Position numbers and translations under genes: made by a program | Part shown: positions 1 through 9,092 of the stretch, piece after piece | Numbering within the stretch: position 1 is the first letter of the stretch | Layout: each line of letters starts with the position of its first letter | The notes under the pieces: model-generated | Database searches by the model: none | What the model saw: the letters and a program-made list of their open reading frames with translations, nothing else | What the model was told of the DNA's origin: nothing | DNA from: an uncultured Planctomycetaceae bacterium | GTDB lineage: Bacteria > Planctomycetota > Planctomycetia > Pirellulales > UBA1268 | NCBI GenBank assembly: GCA_903885565.1 | Contig: CAISJI010000148.1 | Coordinates: 1 to 64,000 of the forward strand | DNA length: 64,000 nt | Direction of reading: 5' to 3'

Positions 1-2300
1 AAGTCGACCAGCTCCGGTGAGAGCCAGATTTTGACCTGTTCGGCGCCACAGTGAACAGACACGCCGTTGGTGGATGTGGTTTTCGCGTCGACGGACATTG
101 GCCGGATCGCGGGGGGCGGCGGCCACTGCCCGGGCAGAACAACGGTTTTGGGGGGGGCGCCGGCCAGTTCGACCCACCAGAAAAATCGATCCCACGGGCG
201 CATCGTGACCGCGTCGATCGTGGGGGGAAAAAAGCTGCGCCGCCGCCGCTCCATCCACGAGAAGATGCGCAGGATTTCATCGGAAAAGTGTTCGTGGCCT
301 CGGCCCCGATATTCGACATAGGTGGTGTCGAAGCCCTTGGAGAAGTAGCGGTCGAGATCCATAGAGTTGTGGGAAAAGGTGGCGTCGTCGAGTTCCCCAC
401 CGACGATGTAGATGGGCAGCGCGCGAGCGTTGGGCCAGTAATGGTTCACATAGCGGCCGGCCGATGGCGCAATGGCAACCAGTCCGGCCCAGAGATCGGG
501 ATGAGCCAAGGCGATATCCCAGGCGGCATCGCCGCCCAGCGAATGGCCTGAGAGAAACACCCGATCGGTGTCGATGGAGAACGCCCGCTGCGCTTCCCGC
601 AGGGCTCCGAGCACGGCGGCGTGTTCTCGAGCGGTGTAGCCGTAGGAAGTCTGATGCTCGCGTCCCCACTCGGGAGCGATGACGATGTAGCCATAACGGG
701 TGGCCTGGCCGCGGCGCAGCCCGTCGGGGCCGGGGAGTCCAGCCCACCATTCAATCTGATTGAGGGGCGTTGACCAGGCGCCATGCAACGACACGATCAC
801 CGGATACCGGCGGAGGGGATCGTACTCCGGGGGCAATTGCACCAGGCAGGAAGTCGATTCCTCGCCGCTGATCCCGGGGATGGAGAGGCTGTGCAGGCCG
901 GGCGCAGTGGCCGGCGGCGGATCGGCGGGGGGGCGCATCTGCCGGGCGAGAGCGGCCAATGTGGCGGGGTCACAGGCCTCCTCCTCGTTCATCCGGCCCC
1001 GCAGGGCCGTTCGCTGGTTTGGATCGGTCGAGCGCAGATAGTCGCGCAGCAGCGACCGCACCCGAGCCGCCGACAATGCCAGTTTGAGATTCTCCTGCGC
1101 TCCGGCCGCTCCCGCCAGCCAGCCGCTGATGGCCAGCGCCACCGCCCTGTCGGCGGGGAGGTCGGGATCGGTGCCGATCCGGTCAAACGTGGAGAGACGG
1201 TCGAGGGTGGCAGAAGAGATTTCCCGCGACATTTCTGCGAGCAACTCCTCTGCCTCGCGTCGCGGTTGCTCGTCAGACAGAGCCTCGACCCGCGCCTGGA
1301 TCGCCCCCAATAAGCGCTTGGCCTGCCCTTCCCTGTCGCGGTAGGCATCGCGAGCCTCACGCACCATTTCCACCGTTTCACCGCCGGCATCATCGGCGGG
1401 AAAATGCTCCAGCAGGCCGCTGGCCAGCCGGTCCTGGCCAGCCCGTCCCCGCAACTGAATTTCTTCGAGCAGCTTGGCGGCGGAGAGTTCGCCCAGACTG
1501 CGGCGTTCGGCAGCGAGGTCGGTCAGGCTCGGAAAATCGGCGAGCACTTCATCCAATTCGGCCCGGGCATCCTCATACCGCTCGGCCTGCAGGTAGAGCC
1601 GCACGATGCGCAGCCGCTGGTCTGATTTCGAGCGGTCGATGTGCTGATCGATCACCCGCCGCAGTTCGGCCCGCGGGATGGAAGTAGTCGCCACCCGCAT
1701 GTCCAGTAGAAGTGGCTGTTCGGTCACCACGCCCTCAAGGCTCACCCAGCGTGGCGTGATCTGCGTGATCCCCTGCACGAGGTCAACCCGTCCGGTGGAA
1801 GTGGCCATGGAGAGAATACGGCGACCGAACTCATCAAACGGTGTCGCCTCCAGGAGCCCGCCAACGGCGGCGATGCGGCGGCCGTTTTCCGGCACCCGCT
1901 GAGGGATCTCGATGCGTTCGATGGCTCTGGAGCCGAGGCCCTCCTCCACCTTCACGACACGGCGGCGGGGCACGAAGGTGCGGGTGAGTTCGTCATCGCA
2001 CATGAGGACCGGAGTGCCTGCAGACCGGCTTGCGCCCCCTTCGGCCAACGGGTCTGCTGTGACCCCGGCCACCAGCGCGAATGAGCCCTCCAATACCCTG
2101 CCGTCGGTAAGCTCTATCCGGTCAGCACAGGCGTGCCCGGCGAGGAGGAGGGCAAACGCCACGCCGGAGACAGCCTCTCGCAGGCCCATCCAATGCCGCC
2201 GGGCCAACGGGTGGGTCCACCGGTCGGGGCCGGGCAAAACCGGGGATGTTTTTTTCCACCATCCGCCAGCAGCGAATGGTCGCATTGCGACTGCCGTCAT
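1..2300 (-). CDS. Exported alpha/beta-hydrolase (esterase / PHB-depolymerase-like), partial: runs off the left edge
   Basis: Continuous minus-strand frame from ATG at 2300 (MTAVAMRPFAAGGWW...) to the window edge. N-terminal ADRIELTDGRVLEG region, then YPVIVSLHGAW, nucleophile elbow VFLSGHSLGGDAAWDIALAHPDLWAG, and ...YRGRGHEHFSDEILRIF. Missing from the ORF track because its stop lies outside the window. Confidence 0.75.
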   Translation of the reverse strand, partial: MTAVAMRPFAAGGWWKKTSPVLPGPDRWTHPLARRHWMGLREAVSGVAFALLLAGHACADRIELTDGRVLEGSFALVAGVTADPLAEGGASRSAGTPVLMCDDELTRTFVPRRRVVKVEEGLGSRAIERIEIPQRVPENGRRIAAVGGLLEATPFDEFGRRILSMATSTGRVDLVQGITQITPRWVSLEGVVTEQPLLLDMRVATTSIPRAELRRVIDQHIDRSKSDQRLRIVRLYLQAERYEDARAELDEVLADFPSLTDLAAERRSLGELSAAKLLEEIQLRGRAGQDRLASGLLEHFPADDAGGETVEMVREARDAYRDREGQAKRLLGAIQARVEALSDEQPRREAEELLAEMSREISSATLDRLSTFDRIGTDPDLPADRAVALAISGWLAGAAGAQENLKLALSAARVRSLLRDYLRSTDPNQRTALRGRMNEEEACDPATLAALARQMRPPADPPPATAPGLHSLSIPGISGEESTSCLVQLPPEYDPLRRYPVIVSLHGAWSTPLNQIEWWAGLPGPDGLRRGQATRYGYIVIAPEWGREHQTSYGYTAREHAAVLGALREAQRAFSIDTDRVFLSGHSLGGDAAWDIALAHPDLWAGLVAIAPSAGRYVNHYWPNARALPIYIVGGELDDATFSHNSMDLDRYFSKGFDTTYVEYRGRGHEHFSDEILRIFSWMERRRRSFFPPTIDAVTMRPWDRFFWWVELAGAPPKTVVLPGQWPPPPAIRPMSVDAKTTSTNGVSVHCGAEQVKIWLSPELVD

Positions 2301-2720
2301 GCCGAGCCCTCCGGCGCATTCACATCGGGGGGCTCCAGCAGCCTCGCCCCCGATGAAAAGGGTTGAGGTGCGGCCTCCATCCTGAACCTCGGGCCGCATC
2401 CATACGGCCCAGCGGCCGGAGTGCCCCAGCCCGCGGCAAGCTTACCGGAAAGAGGCAAAACAGGGCCACTGCATCCCCTTCGACTGCTGTTTTCCGCGCA
2501 GGTCCCGCCAGTGGCACGGTGGGTGTGCACACGAGTTTTTTTGTGCGTTTCCTTGACTCGCGTGAGTCATCCATCGGACAATCCGTCCAGCGGGCTCTCA
2601 CAGTGCATGGTCGCCTGCGGCGGCAGCGGTTGCCGCCGCGCGATATGTGGGCGTCAGTCCCCGTAGGGCAGCGGCGAAATCTGCCGGGAACGTGGCAGAT
2701 CGGCGGGAAGGAAAATTCAC

Positions 2721-3050
2721 TTGCGTATAAGAGGCTTCTTGCGTCGGATTCTGCTGTGGAGCGTTGTTTGGTCGGTCTTGGTGCCGGTAGTGCTGTCGAT
2801 TGTGGTGGGATTGGGCTGGCTGTTGGGGTCGCTGGGGGACCCTGCCGGAGCGTCCTTCAGTGGCCGCTTGGCTTTGGCGCTGGGCGTTTTGTGGTTGATG
2901 GCGGTGGTGGTCGCCGCGGTGGCCGGGGCCGTCATGACACTGATTGCGGGAGAACGCGGACGGCGGTCGCGGCGGTTTCGCCGCAGACCCTGTCGTGAGG
3001 GGCGCAGAAGAGGAAATCGCCGGCGCATCGATGGGCCGCCCCCCGCCTGA
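2721..3050 (+). CDS. Small membrane protein, function unknown
   Basis: 109-aa ORF with TTG start; two strongly hydrophobic stretches (LLWSVVWSVLVPVVLSIVVGLGWLLG, LALALGVLWLMAVVVAAVAGAVMTLI) and a basic tail. Confidence 0.5.
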   Translation: MRIRGFLRRILLWSVVWSVLVPVVLSIVVGLGWLLGSLGDPAGASFSGRLALALGVLWLMAVVVAAVAGAVMTLIAGERGRRSRRFRRRPCREGRRRGNRRRIDGPPPA

Positions 3051-3144
3051 CCGGGTGCCGCTCTTCCTTCCTGCGGTGGCTTGCCGCTGCGCGTCCGCGG
3101 TCAGCGTGTGCCAGAGATGGCTTGGAAGGCGGAAGAAATGGGTC

Positions 3145-3163
3145 GACTTTTTCCCTGGGCAGC
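3145..3163 (-). repeat. Element A: GGAAAAAGTC box (box only)
   Basis: Plus-strand GACTTTTTCCCTGGGCAGC; exact 10-mer plus flanking CAG-type match to the other copies. Confidence 0.55.
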
Positions 3164-3178
3164 GCCTGGAGGCTTGGC

Positions 3179-3565
3179 GTGACGATCAAAGTTCGCTGCA
3201 ACGGCTGCCGGTCCAAGCTCTATGTCTCGTCACGGCGCGAGGGGAAGTCGATCGTTTGCCCTCGCTGCAACGCCCGCGTAGAAGTGCCGGCTCCGGCGTC
3301 AGCCCCTCCGGAGACGCGCTTTGAGGGGCCGGCCGTGGAACTGCCGTTGGGCGATCTGCTGATCCCTCCGCTTGAAGTGATGGACACGGCTCCCTTTGCG
3401 GTGAACACCTCCAGCCCGCCCCCGCGACGCCCAATCGCCAGAAAGCAGAAGACTGTGGTCCTGCCGTTGTGGGTCCTCTGGGCCATGTGCCTGGCCCTGC
3501 TGTTGGTGGCGACAGGAGCCTTTTTCGTCGGCGCTTGGTGGGCTTCGCTGGGCCCAGCCACCTGA
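3179..3565 (+). CDS. Zinc-ribbon protein with C-terminal transmembrane helix
   Basis: From GTG 3179: VTIKVRCNGCRSKLYVSSRREGKSIVCPRCNARVEVP (CxxC...CxxC) and a C-terminal hydrophobic helix VLPLWVLWAMCLALLLVATGAFFVGAWW. The track start at 3122 is probably too long. Confidence 0.6.
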   Translation: MTIKVRCNGCRSKLYVSSRREGKSIVCPRCNARVEVPAPASAPPETRFEGPAVELPLGDLLIPPLEVMDTAPFAVNTSSPPPRRPIARKQKTVVLPLWVLWAMCLALLLVATGAFFVGAWWASLGPAT

Positions 3566-3949
3566 GCGAGCCTCGCGGGGCTATTCCCCAGGCCGGAGAT
3601 CGCGTGCCACCTTCAGCAGCACAGAAATAGTCTGTTGGTCGGGGGTGGTGGTCTGCCGAGCCGGCGGCGATAAGATTTCCACCGTAATGCCGTGGTGCCG
3701 CGGATGCGGAGAGCTCGTTGAAAAAAAAGACGGGGTGCCTTGGGCCTCGGGGCATGTGATCCGGGCGAGCAGGACCGAAATCCAACCCTCCGGCAGGACA
3801 CGCGACCGAAGCCATCGTCAGCCCCCAACGAGCTTTGTTAAGAGCTCACCGACATGGTGCGACTCCAGCACGAACATGGCAGAAAACTTATCGCCGCCCG
3901 CTCCAGCAACCAGCGCGGGAGAACTCGTCTTAACCGATTTCCTTCGGAG

Positions 3950-5110
3950 TTAAAAGTCGTTGGACTCGCGGGCGAGTGGTTCGAGGGTCTTTGTGTTTCG
4001 CTCGACGGCGATAATCACCGTCTGCCGTTCGACACCGTTGGCAGTGCTGGCAACGATTGGCAACACCTGGCGTTTGTTGGGCATGGGCACGCGAACCCGA
4101 AACGTGCCGTCAGGCCTCACCTTGACCGGTTCGCCCTGCAGCGTGATGTAGGAGCCGGGTTGGGTCGCTCCATAGACGATCATTTCGGCATCCACTTCGA
4201 GTTGAACATGATTGCGAGACTCAACCTCCTCGTCGCCGCCACCACGCCGGCTCTCGGGGGGGCCAAGGGGGCGGCGCAGGCGTTCTTCAAAGAGTTCCTG
4301 CAGTTCCGTGCAGTTATTCTCCGGAGAGAACCCTCCGCTCATGGAGTAGATCTTCTCGCAGTCGGGAGCGATGTCGCCCCAGTGGGCGTCGAGCGAGTCG
4401 CGCTGGGAGCCGGCGGGCATGGAAACGGCATTGCTGCGCGAGAGCGCATGAAACCGCCCGCTGGCAGCCAGATAACCGATTTCGACCCGACATCGCAGGG
4501 CTTCGCGGATATCGATAAACCAGTTCTTGACGCCGCCGTGAACCTCGATCGTGCGCACCACCCGCTCCGAGGGAGAGGCCTGCAGATCGCTCTCCAGTTG
4601 CAGAATGCGCAGGGTTGGGCGGGCGGAATGCCACTCCTGCCCCAGTGCCGCCTGGGCCCGGCCAATGCTGGCGGCAGTGATTTCCCAGAAGGCATGGAGC
4701 CAGTGCGGGCCACGGACCATGACCACAATGCGATCGCGCATGGCGCTCGGGCGACGACCGTTCTCTGGGCGTGTCTCCAGATTCTTGGCCCGGGCGATGC
4801 GGTCTCGTGCGTCGCGAATCCGCTCTGAAACGGCCAGCCTCTGCCGATCTTCAGCCACGGTATCGGCCCGTGTCTGCGGGGGGGGAGTTTCCAACCCTGC
4901 CAGACTCAAACTCGACTTCAAGGAGGGGACTTTCTCAGCCGGAAGGGTTTGGCTGCTGGCGGCCGCGACCGGCCGTCGGGCCTTGGCTTTTTGCACCAAG
5001 GCTCGGATCAGTTGATCCTTCCGCATCGCATGCCACCCCGCCACACCATGCTGCTTCGCCAAGCGAGCCAAATCCCGCACAGGTTTTTCCTTCAGGCTCG
5101 CCGCTGTCAC
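3950..5110 (-). CDS. DUF4912 domain protein with N-terminal Rho_N/SAP-like helix-extended-loop-helix
   Basis: N-terminus KEKPVRDLARLAKQHGVAGWHAMRKDQLIRALVQKAKAR (Rho_N-like); DUF4912-type DRIVVMVRGPHWLHAFWEIT...PTLRILQLE; late ITLQGEPVKVRPDGTFRVRVPMPN segment. Confidence 0.85.
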   Translation of the reverse strand: MTAASLKEKPVRDLARLAKQHGVAGWHAMRKDQLIRALVQKAKARRPVAAASSQTLPAEKVPSLKSSLSLAGLETPPPQTRADTVAEDRQRLAVSERIRDARDRIARAKNLETRPENGRRPSAMRDRIVVMVRGPHWLHAFWEITAASIGRAQAALGQEWHSARPTLRILQLESDLQASPSERVVRTIEVHGGVKNWFIDIREALRCRVEIGYLAASGRFHALSRSNAVSMPAGSQRDSLDAHWGDIAPDCEKIYSMSGGFSPENNCTELQELFEERLRRPLGPPESRRGGGDEEVESRNHVQLEVDAEMIVYGATQPGSYITLQGEPVKVRPDGTFRVRVPMPNKRQVLPIVASTANGVERQTVIIAVERNTKTLEPLARESNDF

Positions 5111-5207
5111 AGAAAAATCCTTGGTTTGAAGCTGGGGTTGAGGCTGAGGAGCCGTCCGTGGAAACCTCTGTCCACCCTACCGAGAACAGCCGATCAACGC
5201 AAACGCG

Positions 5208-5231
5208 ACACCCCTCTTCGGGGTTATTTTT
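5208..5231 (+). terminator. Intrinsic-terminator-like hairpin on the + strand
   Basis: ACCCC-TCTTC-GGGGT stem-loop (5210-5224) followed by TATTTTTTT. Confidence 0.55.
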
Positions 5232-5351
5232 TTCGAAAAGGCTCGTGTTTCCGCCACTTTTCTGGCCGGGGTGTCTCAGGCGGGGCGTGCTGGACACGCT
5301 CTCCCCTGTACCGGAAAATGGCACCGGAAGATGGCGGCCGCCAGCCGGGAC

Positions 5352-5378
5352 GACTTTTTCCCCGGACAGCCAGGGGGG
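5352..5378 (-). repeat. Element B: GGAAAAAGTCGTCC box
   Basis: Plus-strand GACTTTTTCCCCGGACAGCCAGGGGGG. Confidence 0.6.
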
Positions 5379-5470
5379 GCCTGCGGAGACAGGCGAGCGA
5401 CTGCGGCCGGGCAGAAGCCACCCGGGCAAGAGGCTGACTGGGCGTGGGCACCAATGGCCATCCAGAGCGA

Positions 5471-6841
5471 TCAGTCGCCCCGGAGTTTGAGGCCACGCTC
5501 GGTGAGTTTTTCCCGCACTTCGTTGAGGCTGGAAACGCCGAAGTTCTTGCACTCCATGAGATCTTCAGCCGTCCGCCGCACCAGTTCGCCGATGGAATTG
5601 ATGCCGAGTTTGGTGGTGCATTTCCGGGCCCGCACCGAGAGGTTGAGTTCGGTGATCGGCTGGGAATAAATTTCCTGTTCGCCAGCCGAAGGCTCTTCGA
5701 TCTCGACCGTTACCTCTTCAGCCATCGCTGGGGCAGCCAACTGTCCCAAGGACAGGCCCTTGGTGGCCAGCATGTCCTTGATCTCTACCAGGCTCGTCTC
5801 ACCAAAGTTCTTGCTCTCCAGAATTTCGGCTTCCGAGGTGCGGGCAAGATCACCGAGCGTTTGGATCCCCATCTTCTGGAGGCAGTTACGGCTGCGGACA
5901 GACAGTTCAAAGTCGGTCACTGGCAGGGCCAGCACATGGTCGAGACGGTCGCGCTGCTTCTGCTCCTGATCGCCCATCTGCAGATCGCCTGACGCGGAGG
6001 AATCCTTGAGGAAGAGTCGGGCGCGGGGGTGGTCGGGGAAGGCCTGCAAAATGCGCTTGTAGCACTTCTGGGCATGGGCGAAATCATCGCGGTCTTCGTA
6101 GATCAGGCCGAGGTTCAACAGCGCTCCAAGCGACGCGGGATACCGCTTCAGGGACCGCTCGTAGCACTCCTTGGCCTCGTCGTCGTTGCCAACACGATCG
6201 TTGATCACGCCCATCGCGAACAGGGCTGCCGGGTGGCCAGTATCGATTCGCAGCGCCTCTTCGAAGGCTGCCACAGTCTCGGCCAAGGGCATGCCGCGGG
6301 CTGACAGCAGGGAGCCTTTGAGCGCCCAGTAATCGGCATTCTTGGCAGCACTCGCCCCCACGCGTTCGAGCGTTTTGTCGGCTTCGTCGCTGCGGCCGCC
6401 GCGGGCCAGAGTTTCCGCGATGCGGACGCCGCAGGACGCTGCGTCATATCCCGATTTTTCTGCGGCGGCGAACGCCTCCCGAGCACGCTCGAGGTGGCCG
6501 GCCGTGGACGCCCCGTCGGGGGTGGCATCAGGATCGACTTCCGCCAGTGCCAGATGTGCCATCCCCTGGTAGTACAGGGCCAGCGCCCCTCCGTCGGCCG
6601 ACTTGAGTGTCTGCAGAGCATCCCGATAGCGGCCGAGCACATACTGTCCTACGCCCAGCCGGACGGACGAGGCAGGGCTGCGGTCGCCGGCAGACTCGAG
6701 TTCCTTGACAGCACTGCGCAGCGTGCGGTGGGCGGCCGGATCGGCGCCCAACATCTCGACCAAAGCGTGGACCTCAGTGGGGCCGAATGCGCCGGTGCCG
6801 TTGACGAGATCGCGGATATCGAGTTCAGCCGTTGCAACCAT
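5471..6841 (-). CDS. TPR-repeat protein with two C-terminal RNA polymerase alpha-CTD-like domains
   Basis: TPR-like segments (ALFAMGVINDRVGNDDEAKECYERSLKRYPASLGALLNLGLIYEDRDDFAHAQKCYKRIL...), then two alpha-CTD copies: VTDFELSVRSRNCLQKMGIQTLGDLARTSEAEILESKNFGETSLVEIKDML and ITELNLSVRARKCTTKLGINSIGELVRRTAEDLMECKNFGVSSLNEVREKL. Confidence 0.9.
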   Translation of the reverse strand: MVATAELDIRDLVNGTGAFGPTEVHALVEMLGADPAAHRTLRSAVKELESAGDRSPASSVRLGVGQYVLGRYRDALQTLKSADGGALALYYQGMAHLALAEVDPDATPDGASTAGHLERAREAFAAAEKSGYDAASCGVRIAETLARGGRSDEADKTLERVGASAAKNADYWALKGSLLSARGMPLAETVAAFEEALRIDTGHPAALFAMGVINDRVGNDDEAKECYERSLKRYPASLGALLNLGLIYEDRDDFAHAQKCYKRILQAFPDHPRARLFLKDSSASGDLQMGDQEQKQRDRLDHVLALPVTDFELSVRSRNCLQKMGIQTLGDLARTSEAEILESKNFGETSLVEIKDMLATKGLSLGQLAAPAMAEEVTVEIEEPSAGEQEIYSQPITELNLSVRARKCTTKLGINSIGELVRRTAEDLMECKNFGVSSLNEVREKLTERGLKLRGD

Positions 6842-6896
6842 GGGAACCTCAGAAAAGGAATCGTGGAAGGCGCAATCCTGCCGAAGCAGGGAGGAC

Positions 6897-6970
6897 AGCC
6901 AGCGGTGGGAATCGAACCCACAACCCCCGCATTACGAATGCGGTGCTCTGCCAATTGAAGCTACGCTGGC
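6897..6970 (-). tRNA. tRNA-Thr (anticodon CGT)
   Basis: Reverse complement folds as a cloverleaf: acceptor GCCAGCG/CGCTGGC, anticodon arm CCGCA-TTCGTAA-TGCGG, T arm GTGGG-TTCGATT-CCCAC. Confidence 0.92.
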
Positions 6971-7171
6971 GCTTGACCGCCGTGCACACAGGAAAAACCC
7001 TGTCTGCAAAAACAGCAGCCGGGAAGGCATGAAACACCGCAAAATAGCGCACGGGAGGGGCAACCGTCAAGTGACGGTGAGTCTATTGGGCCGGAAAACA
7101 GGGTTCGTGCCGGCCGGCCGCCCCTTCAATCCCGGTTTCGGAAGGCTCCCTTGAGCGAGCGCGCAAAAAAA

Positions 7172-7263
7172 GTGGGGCCTCCGACTTCGGCAGGAGCGTC
7201 CTGCCAAGGGGGTGTGGTCAGGGGCAAACCACCACACACCCTCAGAAAAGTCTGAGGCCCCAC
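7172..7263. repeat. Long imperfect inverted repeat with nested hairpins
   Basis: GTGGGGCCTCCGACTT (7172-7187) pairs with AAGTCTGAGGCCCCAC (7248-7263) with one mismatch; inside, a perfect GGCAGGA-GCG-TCCTGCC hairpin (7189-7205). Confidence 0.7.
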
Positions 7264-7563
7264 CTTGCAGATCGGTGGTGCGGGCCAGCCGTAGCGATCC
7301 CGCTGCAGAAAAGGAGGTTTGCAACTGCCGTGCCGTTTCTGGTGCGACGCACATTTAGTGGCCGTGTTGGTCTCGAAGGCACTCAAATACAGGAGGCATT
7401 CGACTGTCGCAGAGACTCTCGCTCCGCGGGGCTAGTCAGTGGCCGCGGCTTGCTCAAAGTGGGTGTTTCTGCGCCGGCTGCCGCATTTTGCGGCGCCCAA
7501 CCCAACTTCTGGCACGCACCCGGGATGGCTGGAGGGATGGCTGGCTCAACACACCGGTTGCAG

Positions 7564-7664
7564 GAGGCGGAGGGATCGGCGAACGCTTGAGGAACGCAGG
7601 GCCGCTGCGGCCCAAGTGACGAAACTTTTGCCGTCCCGCAGCCGGGGGCGCCACGGAAGTCGAA
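7564..7664. repeat. Direct repeat copy R1
   Basis: gaggcggagggatcggcgaacgcttgaggaacgcagggccgctgcggcccaagtgacgaaacttttgccgtcccgcagccg...ggaagtcgaa; near-identical to R2. Confidence 0.85.
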
Positions 7665-7821
7665 GTCACTCCAGGTCCGGGGCTGCCCATGCCCCATCGC
7701 CGGACGTTCGCTGCGGCCCTCCAGGGCCTTTCGCTCACTCGAAAGTCGGCTGCGCTTCGCCATCCATGGCTCCGCTGGCCGCCTACGCCGGCTCCTGGGG
7801 CACGGGCAGCCCCTTCCCGAA

Positions 7822-7863
7822 CATCGATCAGGAAGCATCGATCAGGAAGCATCGATCAGGAAG
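7822..7863. repeat. Perfect tandem repeat, 3 x 14 bp (CATCGATCAGGAAG)
   Basis: Three exact consecutive copies at 7822-7835, 7836-7849 and 7850-7863. Confidence 0.97.
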
Positions 7864-7870
7864 GATGACA

Positions 7871-7970
7871 GAGGCGGAGGGGTCGGCGAACGCTTGAGGA
7901 CCGCAGGGCCGCTGCGGCCCAAGTGACGAAACTTTTGCCGGCCCGCAGCCGATGCGCTGGGGAAGTCGAA
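7871..7970. repeat. Direct repeat copy R2
   Basis: gaggcggaggggtcggcgaacgcttgaggaccgcagggccgctgcggcccaagtgacgaaacttttgccggcccgcagccg...ggaagtcgaatgc; near-identical to R1. Confidence 0.85.
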
Positions 7971-8027
7971 TGCACTGTGCGATTGCACTGTAGGTCCGGG
8001 GCTGCCCATGCCCGACGCCTGCCGTTT

Positions 8028-8090
8028 GCTGCGGCGCAAGTGACGAAACCTGCGCCGTCCCGCAGCCGAGTCGCTACGGAAGTCGAATGC
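8028..8090. repeat. Direct repeat copy R3 (partial)
   Basis: gctgcggcgcaagtgacgaaacctgcgccgtcccgcagccgagtcgctacggaagtcgaatgc matches the 3' half of R1/R2. Confidence 0.8.
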
Positions 8091-8243
8091 GTCTAGCACG
8101 CACAGCCAGAGGGCCCCTTTCCGCGTTGTGCCCGCAGAGCGTTATGATGCGGAGGGGCGTGGCCCTGCCGGCTGTGGAGTCTGTGGCTGGTGGCCGTGTG
8201 TGCCCCGTTTCCCTGCGACAATACAGCCCCTTGGAGTTCCCCC

Positions 8244-9092
8244 GTGATCCCCCGCCTGCCCGCGCTGATCGGTGACTTAACCTGCGGGCCAGGCTGCCCG
8301 CTTTTGGTGATTGCCGGTCCCTGCGTCATCGACTCCGAACGGCTCTGCCTGGAGATCGCCGAAGTTTTGGCCGGGCTGGCGGAGCGGCTCCCGATCCAGA
8401 TGGTTTTCAAGGCCTCTTTTGACAAGGCCAACCGCACCAGTGCCGGGGCTTTTCGGGGCTTGGGGATCGACGAAGGACTGGCGATTCTCGAGAAGGTACG
8501 CGCGGCCACCGGACTGCCAGTGACGACCGATATTCATCTCCCCGAGCATGCTCGGGCTGCCGGCCACGTCTGTGAACTGCTGCAGATCCCGGCCTTTCTC
8601 TGCCGCCAGACAGACCTGCTGATGGCAGCGGCGGCGACAGGGCGGGCGGTGAACGTCAAGAAGGGGCAGTTTTTGGCCCCGGGCGACATGCGGCATCCTG
8701 TCGCCAAACTGCTCGCCGGTGGCTGCCGGGATATCTGTCTGTGTGAGCGGGGAACATTTTTCGGCTATGGGCGACTTGTAAACGACTTTTCCGGGCTGCT
8801 GACGATGCGGGGGATGGGAGTGCCGGTGATTTTCGATGCCACCCATTCGGTGCAGCAACCGGCCAGCCTGGGAGGGGCCACCGGCGGTGACCGCACTCTG
8901 GTGGAGCCGCTGGCCCGCGCGGCGGCGGCAGTAGGGATCGACGGAATTTTTCTGGAGACGCATCCCGATCCGGATCAGAGTCCCAGCGACGGCCCCAATA
9001 TGGTTCCGCTGGAAGCGCTCTCTGGCGTGTTGCGAAGGGTGTTGCGGATCCACGAGGCGCGGTTGGCAGGCAGTGAGGAGGTGGAGGCATGA
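8244..9092 (+). CDS. kdsA: 3-deoxy-8-phosphooctulonate synthase
   Basis: [125 protein letters not shown]. Probable GTG start at 8244. Confidence 0.95.
   Translation: MIPRLPALIGDLTCGPGCPLLVIAGPCVIDSERLCLEIAEVLAGLAERLPIQMVFKASFDKANRTSAGAFRGLGIDEGLAILEKVRAATGLPVTTDIHLPEHARAAGHVCELLQIPAFLCRQTDLLMAAAATGRAVNVKKGQFLAPGDMRHPVAKLLAGGCRDICLCERGTFFGYGRLVNDFSGLLTMRGMGVPVIFDATHSVQQPASLGGATGGDRTLVEPLARAAAAVGIDGIFLETHPDPDQSPSDGPNMVPLEALSGVLRRVLRIHEARLAGSEEVEA

Noticed and set aside
7564-8090. CRISPR-like array
   Set aside because: Repeats are too long and imperfect, spacers are irregular, and there are no cas genes.
7383-8099. Minus-strand ORFs (e.g. 7842-8099) containing GRQKFRHLGRSGP repeats
   Set aside because: The repeated peptide is just the translation of the DNA repeats R1-R3; no start signals or independent protein conservation can be argued.
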